A DNA stretch of 64,000 bases from Streptomyces sp. P3. GTDB lineage: Bacteria; Actinomycetota; Actinomycetes; Streptomycetales; Streptomycetaceae. A model generated the notes under the pieces. The model was not told where the DNA came from and did not search any database. It saw nothing but the letters and a program-made list of their open reading frames with translations. Both the position numbers and the translations under genes were made by a program. Below are positions 19,225 through 29,127 of the stretch, one piece after another. Where the stretch lies: the NCBI GenBank assembly GCA_016893485.2, contig JAFEKX020000001.1, positions 2,356,001-2,420,000 on the forward strand. The letters are read 5' to 3'. Position 1 is the first letter of the stretch; the number at the start of each line of letters is the position of its first letter.

Positions 19225-20219
19225 GCGGTCCCGACATCTCTGTCGTGATCTGCGTCTACACCGAGGACCGCTGGGAGGACATCCTCGCGGCGGTCTCCTC
19301 GGTGCGTGCGCAGTCACGGCCCGCGCTGGAGACGTTGCTGGTCGTCGACCACAACCCCGCTCTCCTGGACCGACTCACCAGGGAGTACAAGGACGTTCAG
19401 GAAACCGGCGAGGTCCGCGTGCTGGCGAACGCGGGCCCGCGCGGTCTGTCCGCGGGCCGCAACACCGGCATCGCCGCATCCCGCGGCGAGGTCATCGCCT
19501 TCCTCGACGACGACGCCGTGGCCGAACGCGAATGGCTGCGGTACTTCGCCGAGGCGTACACCGATCCGAAGGTGATGGCCGTCGGCGGCCGCACGATGCC
19601 CATCTGGGCGTCCGGGCGCCGACCGGCCTGGTTCCCCGAGGAGTTCGACTGGGTGGTGGGCTGCACGTACAAGGGCCTGCCGCCGGGCCGGGTCCGGGTG
19701 CGCAACGTGCTGGGCGGCAACGCCTCGTTCCGGCGTACGGCGTTCGACGCGGCCGGCGGCTTCGCGACCGGCATCGGGCGCGACGGCGACAAGCGTCCGC
19801 TGGGCGGCGAGGAGACGGAGCTGTGCATCCGACTCACCCGGGCCAGGCCGGACGCGGTGCTGCTGATCGACGACCGGGCGGTGATCCACCACCGGGTGCC
19901 GGCGGTGCGTGAGCACTTCGGGTACTTCCGTACGCGGACGTACGCCGAGGGTCTCTCCAAGGCGCTGGTGGCCCGAAGTGTCGGCGCCGACAAGGGACTT
20001 GAGTCGGAGCGCCGGTACACGACCCGGGTCCTGCCGGCCGGAGTGGTGCGCGGGCTGCGGGACGCCGTGCTCGTCCGGCCGGGCGGCGCGGGCCGGGCGG
20101 GCGCGATCGTCGCCGGGGTGTTCGGCGCGGCGGGCGGGTATGTCGTCGGGAGCGTGCGGGCCCGGCGCGGCGGGGTCACCTTCTCGGTGGTGGAGATCGC
20201 AGGGGGCGGACATGAGTGA
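19221..20219 (+). CDS. Family 2 glycosyltransferase
   Basis: 332 aa, TTG start overlapping the preceding stop. GT-A features are ISVVICVYTEDRWEDILAAV, LLVVDHNPALLDRL, GLSAGRNTGIAASRGEVIAF and the metal-binding LDDDAVAE. NVLGGNASFRRTAFDAAGGF and GGEETELCIRL are typical of rhamnosyl-type and other inverting GT2 enzymes. The C-terminal 40 residues are hydrophobic and Gly/Ala-rich (AGAIVAGVFGAAGGYVVGSV), a possible membrane contact. It presumably adds a sugar to the lipid-linked precursor. The frame is intact. Confidence 0.93.
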   Translation: MSGPDISVVICVYTEDRWEDILAAVSSVRAQSRPALETLLVVDHNPALLDRLTREYKDVQETGEVRVLANAGPRGLSAGRNTGIAASRGEVIAFLDDDAVAEREWLRYFAEAYTDPKVMAVGGRTMPIWASGRRPAWFPEEFDWVVGCTYKGLPPGRVRVRNVLGGNASFRRTAFDAAGGFATGIGRDGDKRPLGGEETELCIRLTRARPDAVLLIDDRAVIHHRVPAVREHFGYFRTRTYAEGLSKALVARSVGADKGLESERRYTTRVLPAGVVRGLRDAVLVRPGGAGRAGAIVAGVFGAAGGYVVGSVRARRGGVTFSVVEIAGGGHE

Positions 20220-21012
20220 CACACCGGTGCCGATCCTGATGTACCACTCGGTCGCCACCGCACCGAACGACGCCACCCGTGAACTGTCCGTCGCGCCCGA
20301 GGCGTTCGCCGAGCAGCTGGCGCTCCTCGGCGGCCTGGACTTCACGCCGATCAACACGGCGGATCTGGCGGCGAGTTGGCGCTCGGGCAAACCGCTGCCC
20401 GAGCGCCCGGTGCTGATCACCTTCGACGACGGGTACGAGGGCGTGCACCGGCACGCCCTGCCCGCGCTGGCCCAACACGGCTTCGCCGCCACCCTGTTCG
20501 TCTCCACCGGCTGGATCCGGGGCGCCCACGACACAGGCGGCGGCCTGGACACCATGCTCGACTGGGACCAGGTGCGCGAACTCGCGGGCACGGACGTCGA
20601 GATCGGCGGCCACAGCCACACCCACCCGCAGCTCGACCAGCTCGACGACGACTCCCTGCGGACGGAGCTGGTCCGCTGCAAGGAGATCGTCGCCGACGAA
20701 CTCGGCGCCGCACCCGTCTCGTTCGCGTATCCCTACGGCTACTCCAACCGCCGGGTGCGGCACGCGGTGCGGGAGGCGGGGTTCGCGCAGGCGCTCGCCG
20801 TCGGCAACGACCTCGCCCGCCGCCGCCAGGGGCCGTACGCCCTGCGGCGGGTGACCGTGCGCCGCGGTACGGGTGTCGAGGAGTTCGCGCGGCTCGTCGA
20901 AGGCCGCGCGATCGCCCGCAACTTCGCCAGGGACCGTGCCCTCACCCAGGGCTACGCCATGGTCCGCAGAGCTCGACAGGTCCGCCGGAAGGCCAGCCGT
21001 TCCCGTGTCTGA
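20212..21012 (+). CDS. Polysaccharide deacetylase (NodB domain)
   Basis: 266 aa; ATG inside the end of the previous gene. A CE4 metal-dependent deacetylase: VPILMYHSV at the start, LITFDDGYEGVHRHALPAL with the catalytic and metal-binding Asp pair, GGHSHTHPQLDQL with two His ligands, and FAYPYGYSNRRVRHAVREAG. No signal peptide or membrane helix, so the product seems cytoplasmic or exported by another route. It suggests that the polymer or its precursor contains N-acetyl (or O-acetyl) sugars that are trimmed. It overlaps the next gene by 8 bp. Confidence 0.93.
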   Translation: MSDTPVPILMYHSVATAPNDATRELSVAPEAFAEQLALLGGLDFTPINTADLAASWRSGKPLPERPVLITFDDGYEGVHRHALPALAQHGFAATLFVSTGWIRGAHDTGGGLDTMLDWDQVRELAGTDVEIGGHSHTHPQLDQLDDDSLRTELVRCKEIVADELGAAPVSFAYPYGYSNRRVRHAVREAGFAQALAVGNDLARRRQGPYALRRVTVRRGTGVEEFARLVEGRAIARNFARDRALTQGYAMVRRARQVRRKASRSRV

Positions 21013-24000
21013 CACGACGACCACCACCCAGGCCGCAGCGCCCGAGACCGAGGCACCCCAGCAGAGGGGGCGCCGCCTGCGCCTGCCGGGGGGGGCAGGT
21101 CCCCGGCGGCAGCCCGCTGTTCCGCAACGCCTACGCCCTGATGCTCAACACCGGTATCTCCGCGGTGCTGGGGCTCGGCTACTGGCTGATCGCCGCCCAC
21201 TACTACTCGCCGTCCGCGGTCGGCCAGGGCTCGGCCGCCATCGCCGCGATGAAGCTGCTCGCCGGGCTCACCGCGGTGACCCTGACCGGTGCCCTGGCCC
21301 GCTTCATCCCGGTCGCCGGACGCGCCACCGGCCGCCTCATCTTCCGTACGTACGTCGGCAGTTCGGTCGTCGTCGCGCTCGGGGCCGGGATCTTCCTGCT
21401 GACCCTGAACACATGGGGACCCTCGTACCGCTTCCTGCACGGGTCGGTCAACGGCCTCGGATTCATCCTGGCGATCGTCGCCTGGAACGTGCTCACGCTC
21501 CAGGACGGCGTACTGACCGGGCTGCGCAGCGCGCCCTGGGTGCCGGTGGGCAACACCGTGTTCTCGGCGGTGAAGCTGGCGCTGCTCGTCGGGCTGGCGT
21601 CGGTGCTCGCCACGAGCGGTGTCTTCGTGTCCTGGGTCGCCGCGATCGCGTTCTCCGTGGTGCCGCTCGGCCTGCTGGTGTTCCGGCGGCTGGTGCCCCG
21701 GCACATCAAGGCGACCGAGGAGCACGCGAAGCCGCCGACGCTGCGGGAGATCGGGCGGTTCCTCGCCGGGGACTACACGGGCTCGCTGTTCTCGCTCGCC
21801 GTGGTCTACCTCGTGCCGGTGATCATCGCCTCGCAGGTCAGCTCCGAGGACAACGCGTACTTCTACATCACCACGACGATAGGCGGCACGGTCAACCTGC
21901 TCGCCATCAACATGGGCGCCTCGCTGACCGTCGAGGGCTCGCACGATCCGGCGCGCATCGCCGCCAACACCCGGGCCGCGCTCAAGCGGATGGCCCGGAT
22001 CATGCTGCCGATCTGCGGGCTGCTGTTCATCGGGGCGCCGTACATCCTGGGTGTGTTCGGCGCGGGCTACGCGGACGCGGCGACCCCGCTGCTGCGCTGG
22101 TTCGCGGTGGGCGCGCTGCTGCGGGTCGTCATGGAGACGTACTTCGCGGTGCTGCGCGCGCAGAGCCGCACCAGTGGACTCGCCTGGCTGCAGGGCCTGT
22201 TGTGCGTCCTGGTGCTCAGTCTGACGCTGCTGCTGCTCCCCGCATGGGCCTGACCGGCGCGGGCGTCGCCGAGATCTCCAGCCTCGCGGTGATCGTGACG
22301 ATCGCCGCGCCGAAGCTGTTCCGGACCCTACGGGCCGCACCGGCCGCCGAGTTGCCCGAGGACGCGGCGCCCGACGGGGACCTCGCCGACCTCGGGGCCC
22401 GCGAGGTCCCGGCCGCCGCCCCGCGCCGGCGCGGTCCGGCCTGGGCGCTCGACTCCGACACCCTCGCGCTCGGCATCCACGTCGACTTCGACCACCTGGA
22501 ACGCCGGCCGGACGTACGGCCGGGTCCCGGGACCCCGCCCACCGGCACGCCGATCGTGTCCGGCGACCAGCGTCCGACCTGGGTGCTCGGCGTCAAGCGG
22601 CCCGAGATCGTGGGCCTGCCGGTGGAGAAGCGCGAGCCCGGTTCGGAGTCCTCGCTGAGCCCGGGCGCCGCGCCGGAGGTGGACGCGCCGTACGAGTCCG
22701 CCGTACGCGAGGAGGCGCCGGAGCGGCCGGCGAAGGACAGGGACGAGGGGGAGGCACCGGAGGCCGAAGTGCCGCCGCCCATACGGCCGTTGTCCCTGCG
22801 GGAGCGGCTGGTGCCGACGCGGCCCGGTGTCGTGCTCGGCTGTCTGCTGGTGGCCGCGCTGCTGCTGTACTGGGTGCCCGCGCTGCGGCTCGGCGAGTCC
22901 GACCTGAACCGCATGGGCGGGCTCGGCCTGATCTCGGTGCTGCCGCTGCCCACGCTCGTCGGGGCCGCGCTGCTGATCGTGGTGTTCGCCTCGCTGCTGT
23001 GGCTGGGCCGCGAGCACAGGACACTGCTGATGATCACCCTGCTCGCGACCGTGTTCTCGCTGCACGCGCTGCCCGCGGTGATCGAGACCGAGCCGCGCTT
23101 CCCGACGGCCTGGCAGCACCTCGGGTTCATCGACTACATCGACCGCACCGGGTCGGCCGTACCCGACCTGGACGCGCGCTGGAGCTGGCCGGGCTTCTTC
23201 GCGGTGGCCGCGTTCGTCGGCAGGACGTGCGGGATCACCGACTGGTCCGAGGTCATCCGCTGGTGGCCCACGGCCATCCAACTCGCCTATCTGGCACCGA
23301 TGTTCCTCCTGGTCCGCTCACTGCGGGCGAGCTGGCGGGCGAAGTGGACCGGCATCTGGATCTTCGTGCTCAGCGGCTGGGTCGGCCAGGACTACTTCTC
23401 CCCGCAGGGCTTCACCTTCCTGCTCTACCTGGCCTTCGTCGCGATCCTGCTGGTCTGGTTCCGGGCACCGCACGTCCTGTGGACCAGGATGCGGCCCGGC
23501 GAGGCGGAGGTCGAACCGACCGACCGGCGTCAACAGGCCGTCCTGCTCCTGGTGTTGACCGGTCTTTTCGCGGCGAGCGTCCCGGCCCACCAGCTCACGC
23601 CGTTCGTGATGCTGGGCGTGCTCACGGTCCTCGTCCTGATCGGCCGCTCCGAACTCCGCGGCCTGCCCATCCTGTTCGCCGTGCTCGTCGCGGTCTGGCT
23701 CGGCTTCATGGCCGAGCCGTACTGGTCCGGGCACTTCAACGACCTCTTCGGCGGGGTCGGCGGCGTCGGCAGCAATGTCTCGACGTCCGTCTCCGGCCGT
23801 ATCCAGGGCGGCAGTTCGACCCACAAGCTGGTCCTCTACACGCGCGTCCTGCTGGCCGGCGGCATCATGACCTTCGCCTGCTGGGGCTGGTGGCGCCGCC
23901 GCACCAACACATACCGCGAACGCTCCCTGCTGGTCCTCACGTTCGTCCCGTTCCTGGGCTTCGGCATGCAGTCCTACGGCGGCGAGATGGCGCTGCGCGT

Positions 24001-24829
24001 CTTCATGTTCGCGGTGCCGGGCGCGGCCCTGCTCGCGGGCCTCGCGCTCTTCCCGCGCACCGGCGCCACCGCCGAGGAGCGCGAGAAGGACCGGTCGAGC
24101 CATCTCGCCCCGCTGGCCGCGCTGCTCGCCGGCCTGCTGCTCATGGGCGGCTTCCTGGTGGCCCGTTGGGGCAACGAGGGCTTCGAGCGGGTCCGGCCCG
24201 GCGAGGTCGCGGCCATGAACTACGTGTACGCCCACGACCAGCCGACGGTGCGGCTGCTGTGGCTGAGCGACGACACGGTCAACGACGTGACGCCGGCGAT
24301 GCCGTGGGGCGCGAAGGACATGGAGCGGGTCAACTACGTTCCCACGCTGGCCCCCGCGGACCCGGTGCTGGTGTCCGGGCTGGTCAAGGCGCTCAAGGAC
24401 GCGGGCCCCAACTCGTATCTGATGCTCAACGAGAGCCAGGTCGTCTCGCTCCAGCTGGACGCGGGCTACGCGACGACCTGGGAGTCCCGGCTCATCCAGA
24501 ACCTGGACAACCGGCAGGAGTTGAAGAAGGTCCTCGTCAACGCCGACGCGACGGTGTACACGTTGCGCCGGCAGCCGGCGGGCGCCGTCCCGAATCCCGA
24601 TCCCGGGCCGATCGGGCCGCAGATCACCTGGACGCCGTGGTCGGTGGTCGGCGATGCGCTCGCCGCCGTCGCCCTGATCCTGATGCTGACGGCCCGCGAG
24701 GTCGTCCGGGTCGCGGTCCGGCCCGGGGTGCGTCAACTGCGGTGGCTGCAGAGCAGTTTCTGGTTCTCGCTGCCACTGCTAGCCGTGCTGCTGGCCTCGC
24801 TGGTGCAGCGGTTCCTGACGATGAAGTAA
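21005..24829 (+). CDS. Giant membrane protein: Wzx/MATE-like flippase joined to a GT-C-like domain (frameshifts)
   Basis: Corrected length about 1274 aa from the GTG at 21005. Residues about 40-440 are a polysaccharide flippase with 12-14 helices (LFRNAYALMLNTGISAVLGL, GQGSAAIAAMKLLAGLTAVT, FLAGDYTGSLFSLAVVYLVP, TIGGTVNLLAINMGASLTVE). Residues about 440-595 are an acidic, Pro-rich linker. Residues about 595-1270 hold another 12 or so helices with WSWPGFFAVAAFVGRTCGIT and GWVGQDYFSPQGFTFLLYL, plus an outer domain (about 1055-1200) with NYVYAHDQPTVRLLWLSDDT, resembling GT-C transferases or Wzy-type polymerases. Breaks are near 21090 and 22243. At the second, a TGA could alternatively end the flippase at 22253, with an ATG at 22244 starting a second protein; helix content favours one chain. 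Confidence 0.8.
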   Translation: MSDTTTTTQAAAPETEAPQQRGRRLRLPGGAGPRRQPAVPQRLRPDAQHRYLRGAGARLLADRRPLLLAVRGRPGLGRHRRDEAARRAHRGDPDRCPGPLHPGRRTRHRPPHLPYVRRQFGRRRARGRDLPADPEHMGTLVPLPARVGQRPRIHPGDRRLERAHAPGRRTDRAAQRALGAGGQHRVLGGEAGAARRAGVGARHERCLRVLGRRDRVLRGAARPAGVPAAGAPAHQGDRGAREAADAAGDRAVPRRGLHGLAVLARRGLPRAGDHRLAGQLRGQRVLLHHHDDRRHGQPARHQHGRLADRRGLARSGAHRRQHPGRAQADGPDHAADLRAAVHRGAVHPGCVRRGLRGRGDPAAALVRGGRAAAGRHGDVLRGAARAEPHQWTRLAAGPVVRPGAQSDAAAAPRMGLTGAGVAEISSLAVIVTIAAPKLFRTLRAAPAAELPEDAAPDGDLADLGAREVPAAAPRRRGPAWALDSDTLALGIHVDFDHLERRPDVRPGPGTPPTGTPIVSGDQRPTWVLGVKRPEIVGLPVEKREPGSESSLSPGAAPEVDAPYESAVREEAPERPAKDRDEGEAPEAEVPPPIRPLSLRERLVPTRPGVVLGCLLVAALLLYWVPALRLGESDLNRMGGLGLISVLPLPTLVGAALLIVVFASLLWLGREHRTLLMITLLATVFSLHALPAVIETEPRFPTAWQHLGFIDYIDRTGSAVPDLDARWSWPGFFAVAAFVGRTCGITDWSEVIRWWPTAIQLAYLAPMFLLVRSLRASWRAKWTGIWIFVLSGWVGQDYFSPQGFTFLLYLAFVAILLVWFRAPHVLWTRMRPGEAEVEPTDRRQQAVLLLVLTGLFAASVPAHQLTPFVMLGVLTVLVLIGRSELRGLPILFAVLVAVWLGFMAEPYWSGHFNDLFGGVGGVGSNVSTSVSGRIQGGSSTHKLVLYTRVLLAGGIMTFACWGWWRRRTNTYRERSLLVLTFVPFLGFGMQSYGGEMALRVFMFAVPGAALLAGLALFPRTGATAEEREKDRSSHLAPLAALLAGLLLMGGFLVARWGNEGFERVRPGEVAAMNYVYAHDQPTVRLLWLSDDTVNDVTPAMPWGAKDMERVNYVPTLAPADPVLVSGLVKALKDAGPNSYLMLNESQVVSLQLDAGYATTWESRLIQNLDNRQELKKVLVNADATVYTLRRQPAGAVPNPDPGPIGPQITWTPWSVVGDALAAVALILMLTAREVVRVAVRPGVRQLRWLQSSFWFSLPLLAVLLASLVQRFLTMK

Positions 24830-24874
24830 CGCATTCCAACAGCGCTCTACGGGGTTCTACCGGGTTCTACGGGG

Positions 24875-26300
24875 TCAAGTGGGCTGGCGCGTCAGCCACT
24901 TGACCCCGTAGGCCGTCATGTCGAAGGTCTTGCCGTCGACCTTGGCGCTGATCTGCCGGTCCAGGGTGTTCACGACCAGGACCGTCTTGTCGGTGGCGAG
25001 GACCCGTACGTTCGGCACGTCGTCGGCGGCGACCGACACGGTCTCGAACGTCGCGCCGGGCCCGAAGGCCGCGTCGAACCGGGAGACCAGGTCGTACATG
25101 GGCAGTTGCCGCCCGCCGTCGGAGCCGTCGGTCGGGGTCCACAGGCAGCCCGCGCACTCGGTGCCCTTCTCCTCCTCCGGGTTCCAGTAGAAGCCGGAGG
25201 AGGCGCCCCCTTGGCCATGGCGATCATGCCGGTGGCCTGGACGGCGACGCGGTGGGTCTCGGACCAGCCCTTGCGGTCGTCGTTGCCGTCGGCGGGCTCG
25301 ACGTAGTACTCGGCCCACCACAGCGGCAGATCGCGCGTCTGCTCCCGCACCCACGTGCTGACGGCGGTGAGTTTGTCGGTGGCCCCGAACTCGTTCGGGA
25401 GGAGGTCGTCGTCGTTGGTGTAGCTGGAGCCGTCGACGACCACGAAGTCCGCGCCGGCCTTGTGCTCGTTCCAGTAGTCGAAGGCGTCGATGACCCGCTG
25501 GTCCATCGCGCCCCAACTGCCCTCGAACGTAGGGGAGGCGTTGGGGTCGCGCGGGTCCACGCTGTCCATCACCAGATACGGGCCGCCGACCATGATCTTC
25601 GGGTTGACCTTCTTCAGCGCCTTGTAGACCAGGTTGTAGAGCTGGGTGTAACCCTCGTAGTCCCAGCGCTGTTTGGCGTCGTTCCAGAAGCCCTTGAACT
25701 CGTTCCACACGATGAAGTGGGTGACGTCCGGGTACCGCTTGGCGACGGTCGCGGCGAGCGCGGCGTAGTCCGCGTAGTGGTCCGGCCTCGGGGCCGTCTC
25801 CAGCGAGGCCTGGCTCCAGTTGGTGTTGCCGACACCGGACTTGCCGCCCTTCATCCAGTCCGGCGAGCAGCACAGCGTGATGACGGGGTGCCGCCGGACT
25901 TGCGCATGAAGTCGATACGGCGGTCCAGAGCGCCGAAGTCGTAACGCCCCTTCACCGGCTCGGGGTTGTCGGCGCCCCAGCCCATGATGGCCTGGTCCTG
26001 CGGGAGTCGGGACTTCTCGAGCAGCCCCTCGACGCGCTCGGTCGCGGCGCCGCTGCCCTCGTCGGCGCTGTACTGGGTGTGGGTGAAGCCCCAGCCGACC
26101 TCCGGCCGGTCCGTGTCGGGCGGGGTCGCCGGGGTGCCGTGCACCTTGTCGCCGTCGCGCGAGGTGCCCGCGGTGCTTCCGCCGCCGGGAAGCGTGTTGA
26201 TCAGGGTCACGATCAGAGCCAGTGCGGCCACACCCACGCCGAGCAGCGCGGTGAGCCGCCACCGCAGTGCCCCTGAATTCCACCCATGACGTCCCATCAT
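24875..26300 (-). CDS. Membrane-anchored glycoside hydrolase, clan GH-A, GH39-like (two frameshifts)
   Basis: About 475 aa. One N-terminal membrane segment (WRLTALLGVGVAALALIVTL) is followed by a Thr/Gly-rich linker, so the enzyme faces outward. The (beta/alpha)8 domain shows VGWGFTHTQYSADEG, HFIVWNEFKGFWND with the acid/base Glu, and LPLWWAEYYVEPADGNDD with the likely nucleophile Glu. A C-terminal beta domain follows. One base is missing near 25890 and one near 25205. It is convergent with the polysaccharide operon, whose last stop is 45 bp away, so it may trim, release or remodel that polymer. The exact linkage specificity is unknown. Confidence 0.82.
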
Positions 26301-26512
26301 GGGCAACAGTAACGGTGCGGGAGCAGGCGGGGCAGATCCGTACGCACACAGGCTTGTAACAGGGCGAGGCCGTAACGGCACGACCAGCGACGACGGCGCC
26401 GCAGCCGAACGACGGCCCGTCGCCGCTTTTCCAGCGGAGCGCAAAACCGACACTCAGGGGCGCACTGCGGAAAGCGGGTGCGGACGGGGTCGTCGTGCCG
26501 GATCATGGCCCC

Positions 26513-27606
26513 ATGTCTGCGAACCCACACGACGCTCTGCCGATCAGGCTCAACGTCGACGACTCCGACTCCCCGTCCGACGTCGTCGACGCGCTGTTCC
26601 TCGGCCGGTTCGCGACGGGCGAGCAGCCGTACTCGCACGCGGCGAACATCGACCGCGTCCGGTCCGGGGCGACCCTGCTCCCGCCGGGCGCCCGGGTGCT
26701 GCGCGCCGCCCGTGACGACGACCGCAGCGCGACGCTCGCCGAGGGCGACGGCTGGACCCTGCTGATCTCCCGCTGGAACCGCGGCGCGGACGTCACGGTG
26801 ACGGCGACCAGTGAGGAACTCGCCGAGAAGGTCCTCGACCAGGCGACCGACGGCGCGGCCGACGAGCCCGAACCGCAGCCGGAGAACGTGACGATGGGGT
26901 TCTGGTACGTCTCCCCCAGGCGCGGCCCGCACCGCACGACCCGGCAGATCTCGGCGGGCACATGGGACGAGGTGCGCCCGAACTACACGGGCCCGGTGGC
27001 GGACGCGATGGACCGCCTGATGAAGACGACCCCGGAGGACATCGCGGGCCGCCTGCTGTTGCTGCACGGTCCGCCGGGCACCGGCAAGACCTCGGCGCTG
27101 CGCACGCTGGCCCGGTCCTGGCGGGACTGGTGTCAGGTGGACTGTGTGCTGGACCCGGAGCGGCTGTTCAGCGATGTCGGCTATCTGATGGACATCGCGA
27201 TCGGCGAGGACGACACGACGGGCAAGGGCCGTTGGCGGCTCCTCCTGCTTGAGGACTGCGACGAGTTGATCCGCGGCGAGGCGAAGCACACGGCGGGCCA
27301 GGCGTTGTCCCGGCTCCTCAACCTCACGGACGGCCTCCTCGGCCAGGGCCGCAACGTCCTGGTCGGCGTCACCACCAACGAGGACCTGGAGCGTCTGCAC
27401 CCCGCCGTCGTCCGCCCCGGCCGCTGCCTCGCCCGCATCGAGGTGGGCCCCCTCACCCGCAAGGAGTCGGTCACCTGGCTCGGCACGGAGGAGGGCGTCG
27501 GCCGCGAGGGCGCCACCCTGGCCGAGCTGTACGCCCTGCGCCGCGGCACCCAACCGACATCGGTACCGGACCAACGCGAGGGCGCGGACGCGGGTTGTAC
27601 CTGTAG
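26513..27606 (+). CDS. DUF5925 / AAA ATPase (one C-terminal frameshift)
   Basis: About 364 aa. The N-terminal DUF5925 region reads MSANPHDALPIRLNVDDSDS, LLPPGARVLRAARDDDRSAT. The AAA domain has the Walker A LLLHGPPGTGKTSALRT, Walker B-type LLLLEDCDELIRGEA, sensor-1 region VLVGVTTNEDLERLHPAVVR and arginine-finger region RPGRCLARIEVG. One G missing near 27592 hides the natural end DAGLYL then TAG at 27604. An upstream in-frame ATG at 26495 exists, but homologous proteins begin MSANPHDALPI. Function is unknown; the family is widespread in Streptomyces. A stand-alone gene. Confidence 0.9.
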
Positions 27607-27691
27607 GCACCGCCGGCCTCCCTGCGCCCGTGTCTGTGTCCACCGCAACGACGCTCAGCCACAACGGCGCACAGGCGGTGCCGAACTCACC

Positions 27692-28061
27692 TCACCCTTC
27701 CCCATAAGCCGCCCGCAGGGCATCCCGCACGGCCGCCACCGCGTCCCCTCCGCAAGCCCCAACCGCCGCACCTTCTCCGCATACGCCTGCGCGGCCAACG
27801 ACGCCTCCCGCTCGGCCGCCGAGCCCGCGGCAGCGACAAACGTCCCGTTGCGCCCACGCGTCTCGATCACCCCGTCCGCCTCCAGCGCCCGGTACGCCTT
27901 GGCGACCGTGTTCGCGGCGAGCCCGAGCGACTCGGCGAGCCCCCGGACCGTGGGCAGCCGGTACCCCACCGGCAGCACCCCGCCCGCGCCTGCTCGGAGA
28001 TCTGCGCCCGCACCTGCTCGTACGGTGCCGCACTGTCGTCGATGTGGATCTTCAAGGTCAC
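27692..28061 (-). CDS. Small GntR family regulator, YtrA type (two frameshifts)
   Basis: About 123 aa from a GTG. The N-terminal winged helix is clear: IDDSAAPYEQVRAQISEQAR, LPVGYRLPTVRGLAESLGLA, ANTVAKAYRALEADGVIETR. Only about 40 residues follow (YAEKVRRLGL, then AVRDALRAAYGEG), too short for an effector domain, as in YtrA-like repressors of ABC-type transport operons. Frame changes are near 27985 and 27755. No transporter gene adjoins it; the divergent neighbour is a GNAT gene, which it might control. Confidence 0.85.
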
Positions 28062-28164
28062 GGCCCGATTGTCCTGCACCCACCCGGGGTCGCACCCTCC
28101 GGACGAGACACACCCCGGAAAATAGGAGGCACTCCGGCGCGGCCCCGTCGTAGCGTGCGACCCC

Positions 28165-29127
28165 ATGACCGTGATCGCACGCGACCTGCGCCCCGACGTA
28201 CGCGCCGACCTGGACGGCTTCGTCGCGGTACGCCGGCTCGCCCTCCCCTTCATGCTGCTCAGCCCGGAGTCCGTCGCCTACGAGATCGCCCACGCGCACC
28301 CGCGGTCCAGCTGCGCAGGCTGGTCGCGGAGGAGGACGGCGAGATCATCGGCACCGCCGAGGTGGGCATCGCCTACGACAGCCCGGAACCCGGCCGGGGC
28401 TTCATCAACGTGTACGTGCACCCGGAGCGGACCCGCCGGGGCGCGGGCTCGCTCCTGGCCCGCACCGCGGAGGAGCACCTGGCCGCCCATGGCGCGACCG
28501 GGATCTACGCCTGGGTCCTGGACGACCCGGCCAACCGCGCCTTCGCCGAGGGCTTCGGCTATACGGCGAGCCGCTCCGCGCACTTCCTCCGCCTGGACCT
28601 GGCGCACGGCACCCTGCCCCCGCTCGGCACTCCGCCGCCGGGCGTGGAGATCCGCCCGGGCTCGGACTTCGCCGACGACCCGCGCCCCGTGTTCGAACTG
28701 GACGCGGAGACGATGGCCGACGAACCCAGCGACATCGGCGTCGAGTTCACCGACTACGCGGACTGGCTGGAGGAGACCTGGCAACACCCTCTGTTCAGCC
28801 CGGAGTTGACGTCCGTGGTGCTGGTCGACGGACGCCCCGTGGCCTTCAGCGCCGCCCGCACGGACGACGGCAGCCTCCCCGCCCTCGAACCCGCTCGGGC
28901 GGGGGACCGCCATCGGCACGGTCATGACCGGCACCGCCCGCGCCCACCGCGGCCGGGGCCTCGCCAAGCTCGCCAAGAACGACTCCCTGCACCGCGCCCG
29001 AGCCGCCGGCTTCACCGAGGCGTTCACGGGCAACGACACCGGCAACGGTCCGATGCTCGCGATCAACAAGTGGTTCGGCTACGAGATCTGCGCCACGGAG
29101 GTGCGCCATGTCCGTGAACTCACCTGA
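28165..29127 (+). CDS. GNAT acetyltransferase with two GNAT domains (two frameshifts)
   Basis: About 321 aa. The first GNAT domain has GEIIGTAEVGIAYDSPEPGR, VYVHPERTRRGAGSLLARTA as the acetyl-CoA loop, and WVLDDPANRAFAEGFGYTAS. The second has VFELDAETMADEPSDIGVEF, TGTARAHRGRGLAKLAKNDS with an RGRGLA-type loop, and NTGNGPMLAINKWFGYEICA. Tandem GNATs of this design occur in Streptomyces near resistance or small-molecule genes, but the substrate is not predictable. Breaks near 28305 and 28905 lie in C/G runs. The 3' end overlaps the DUF402 gene by 20 bp. Confidence 0.88.
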
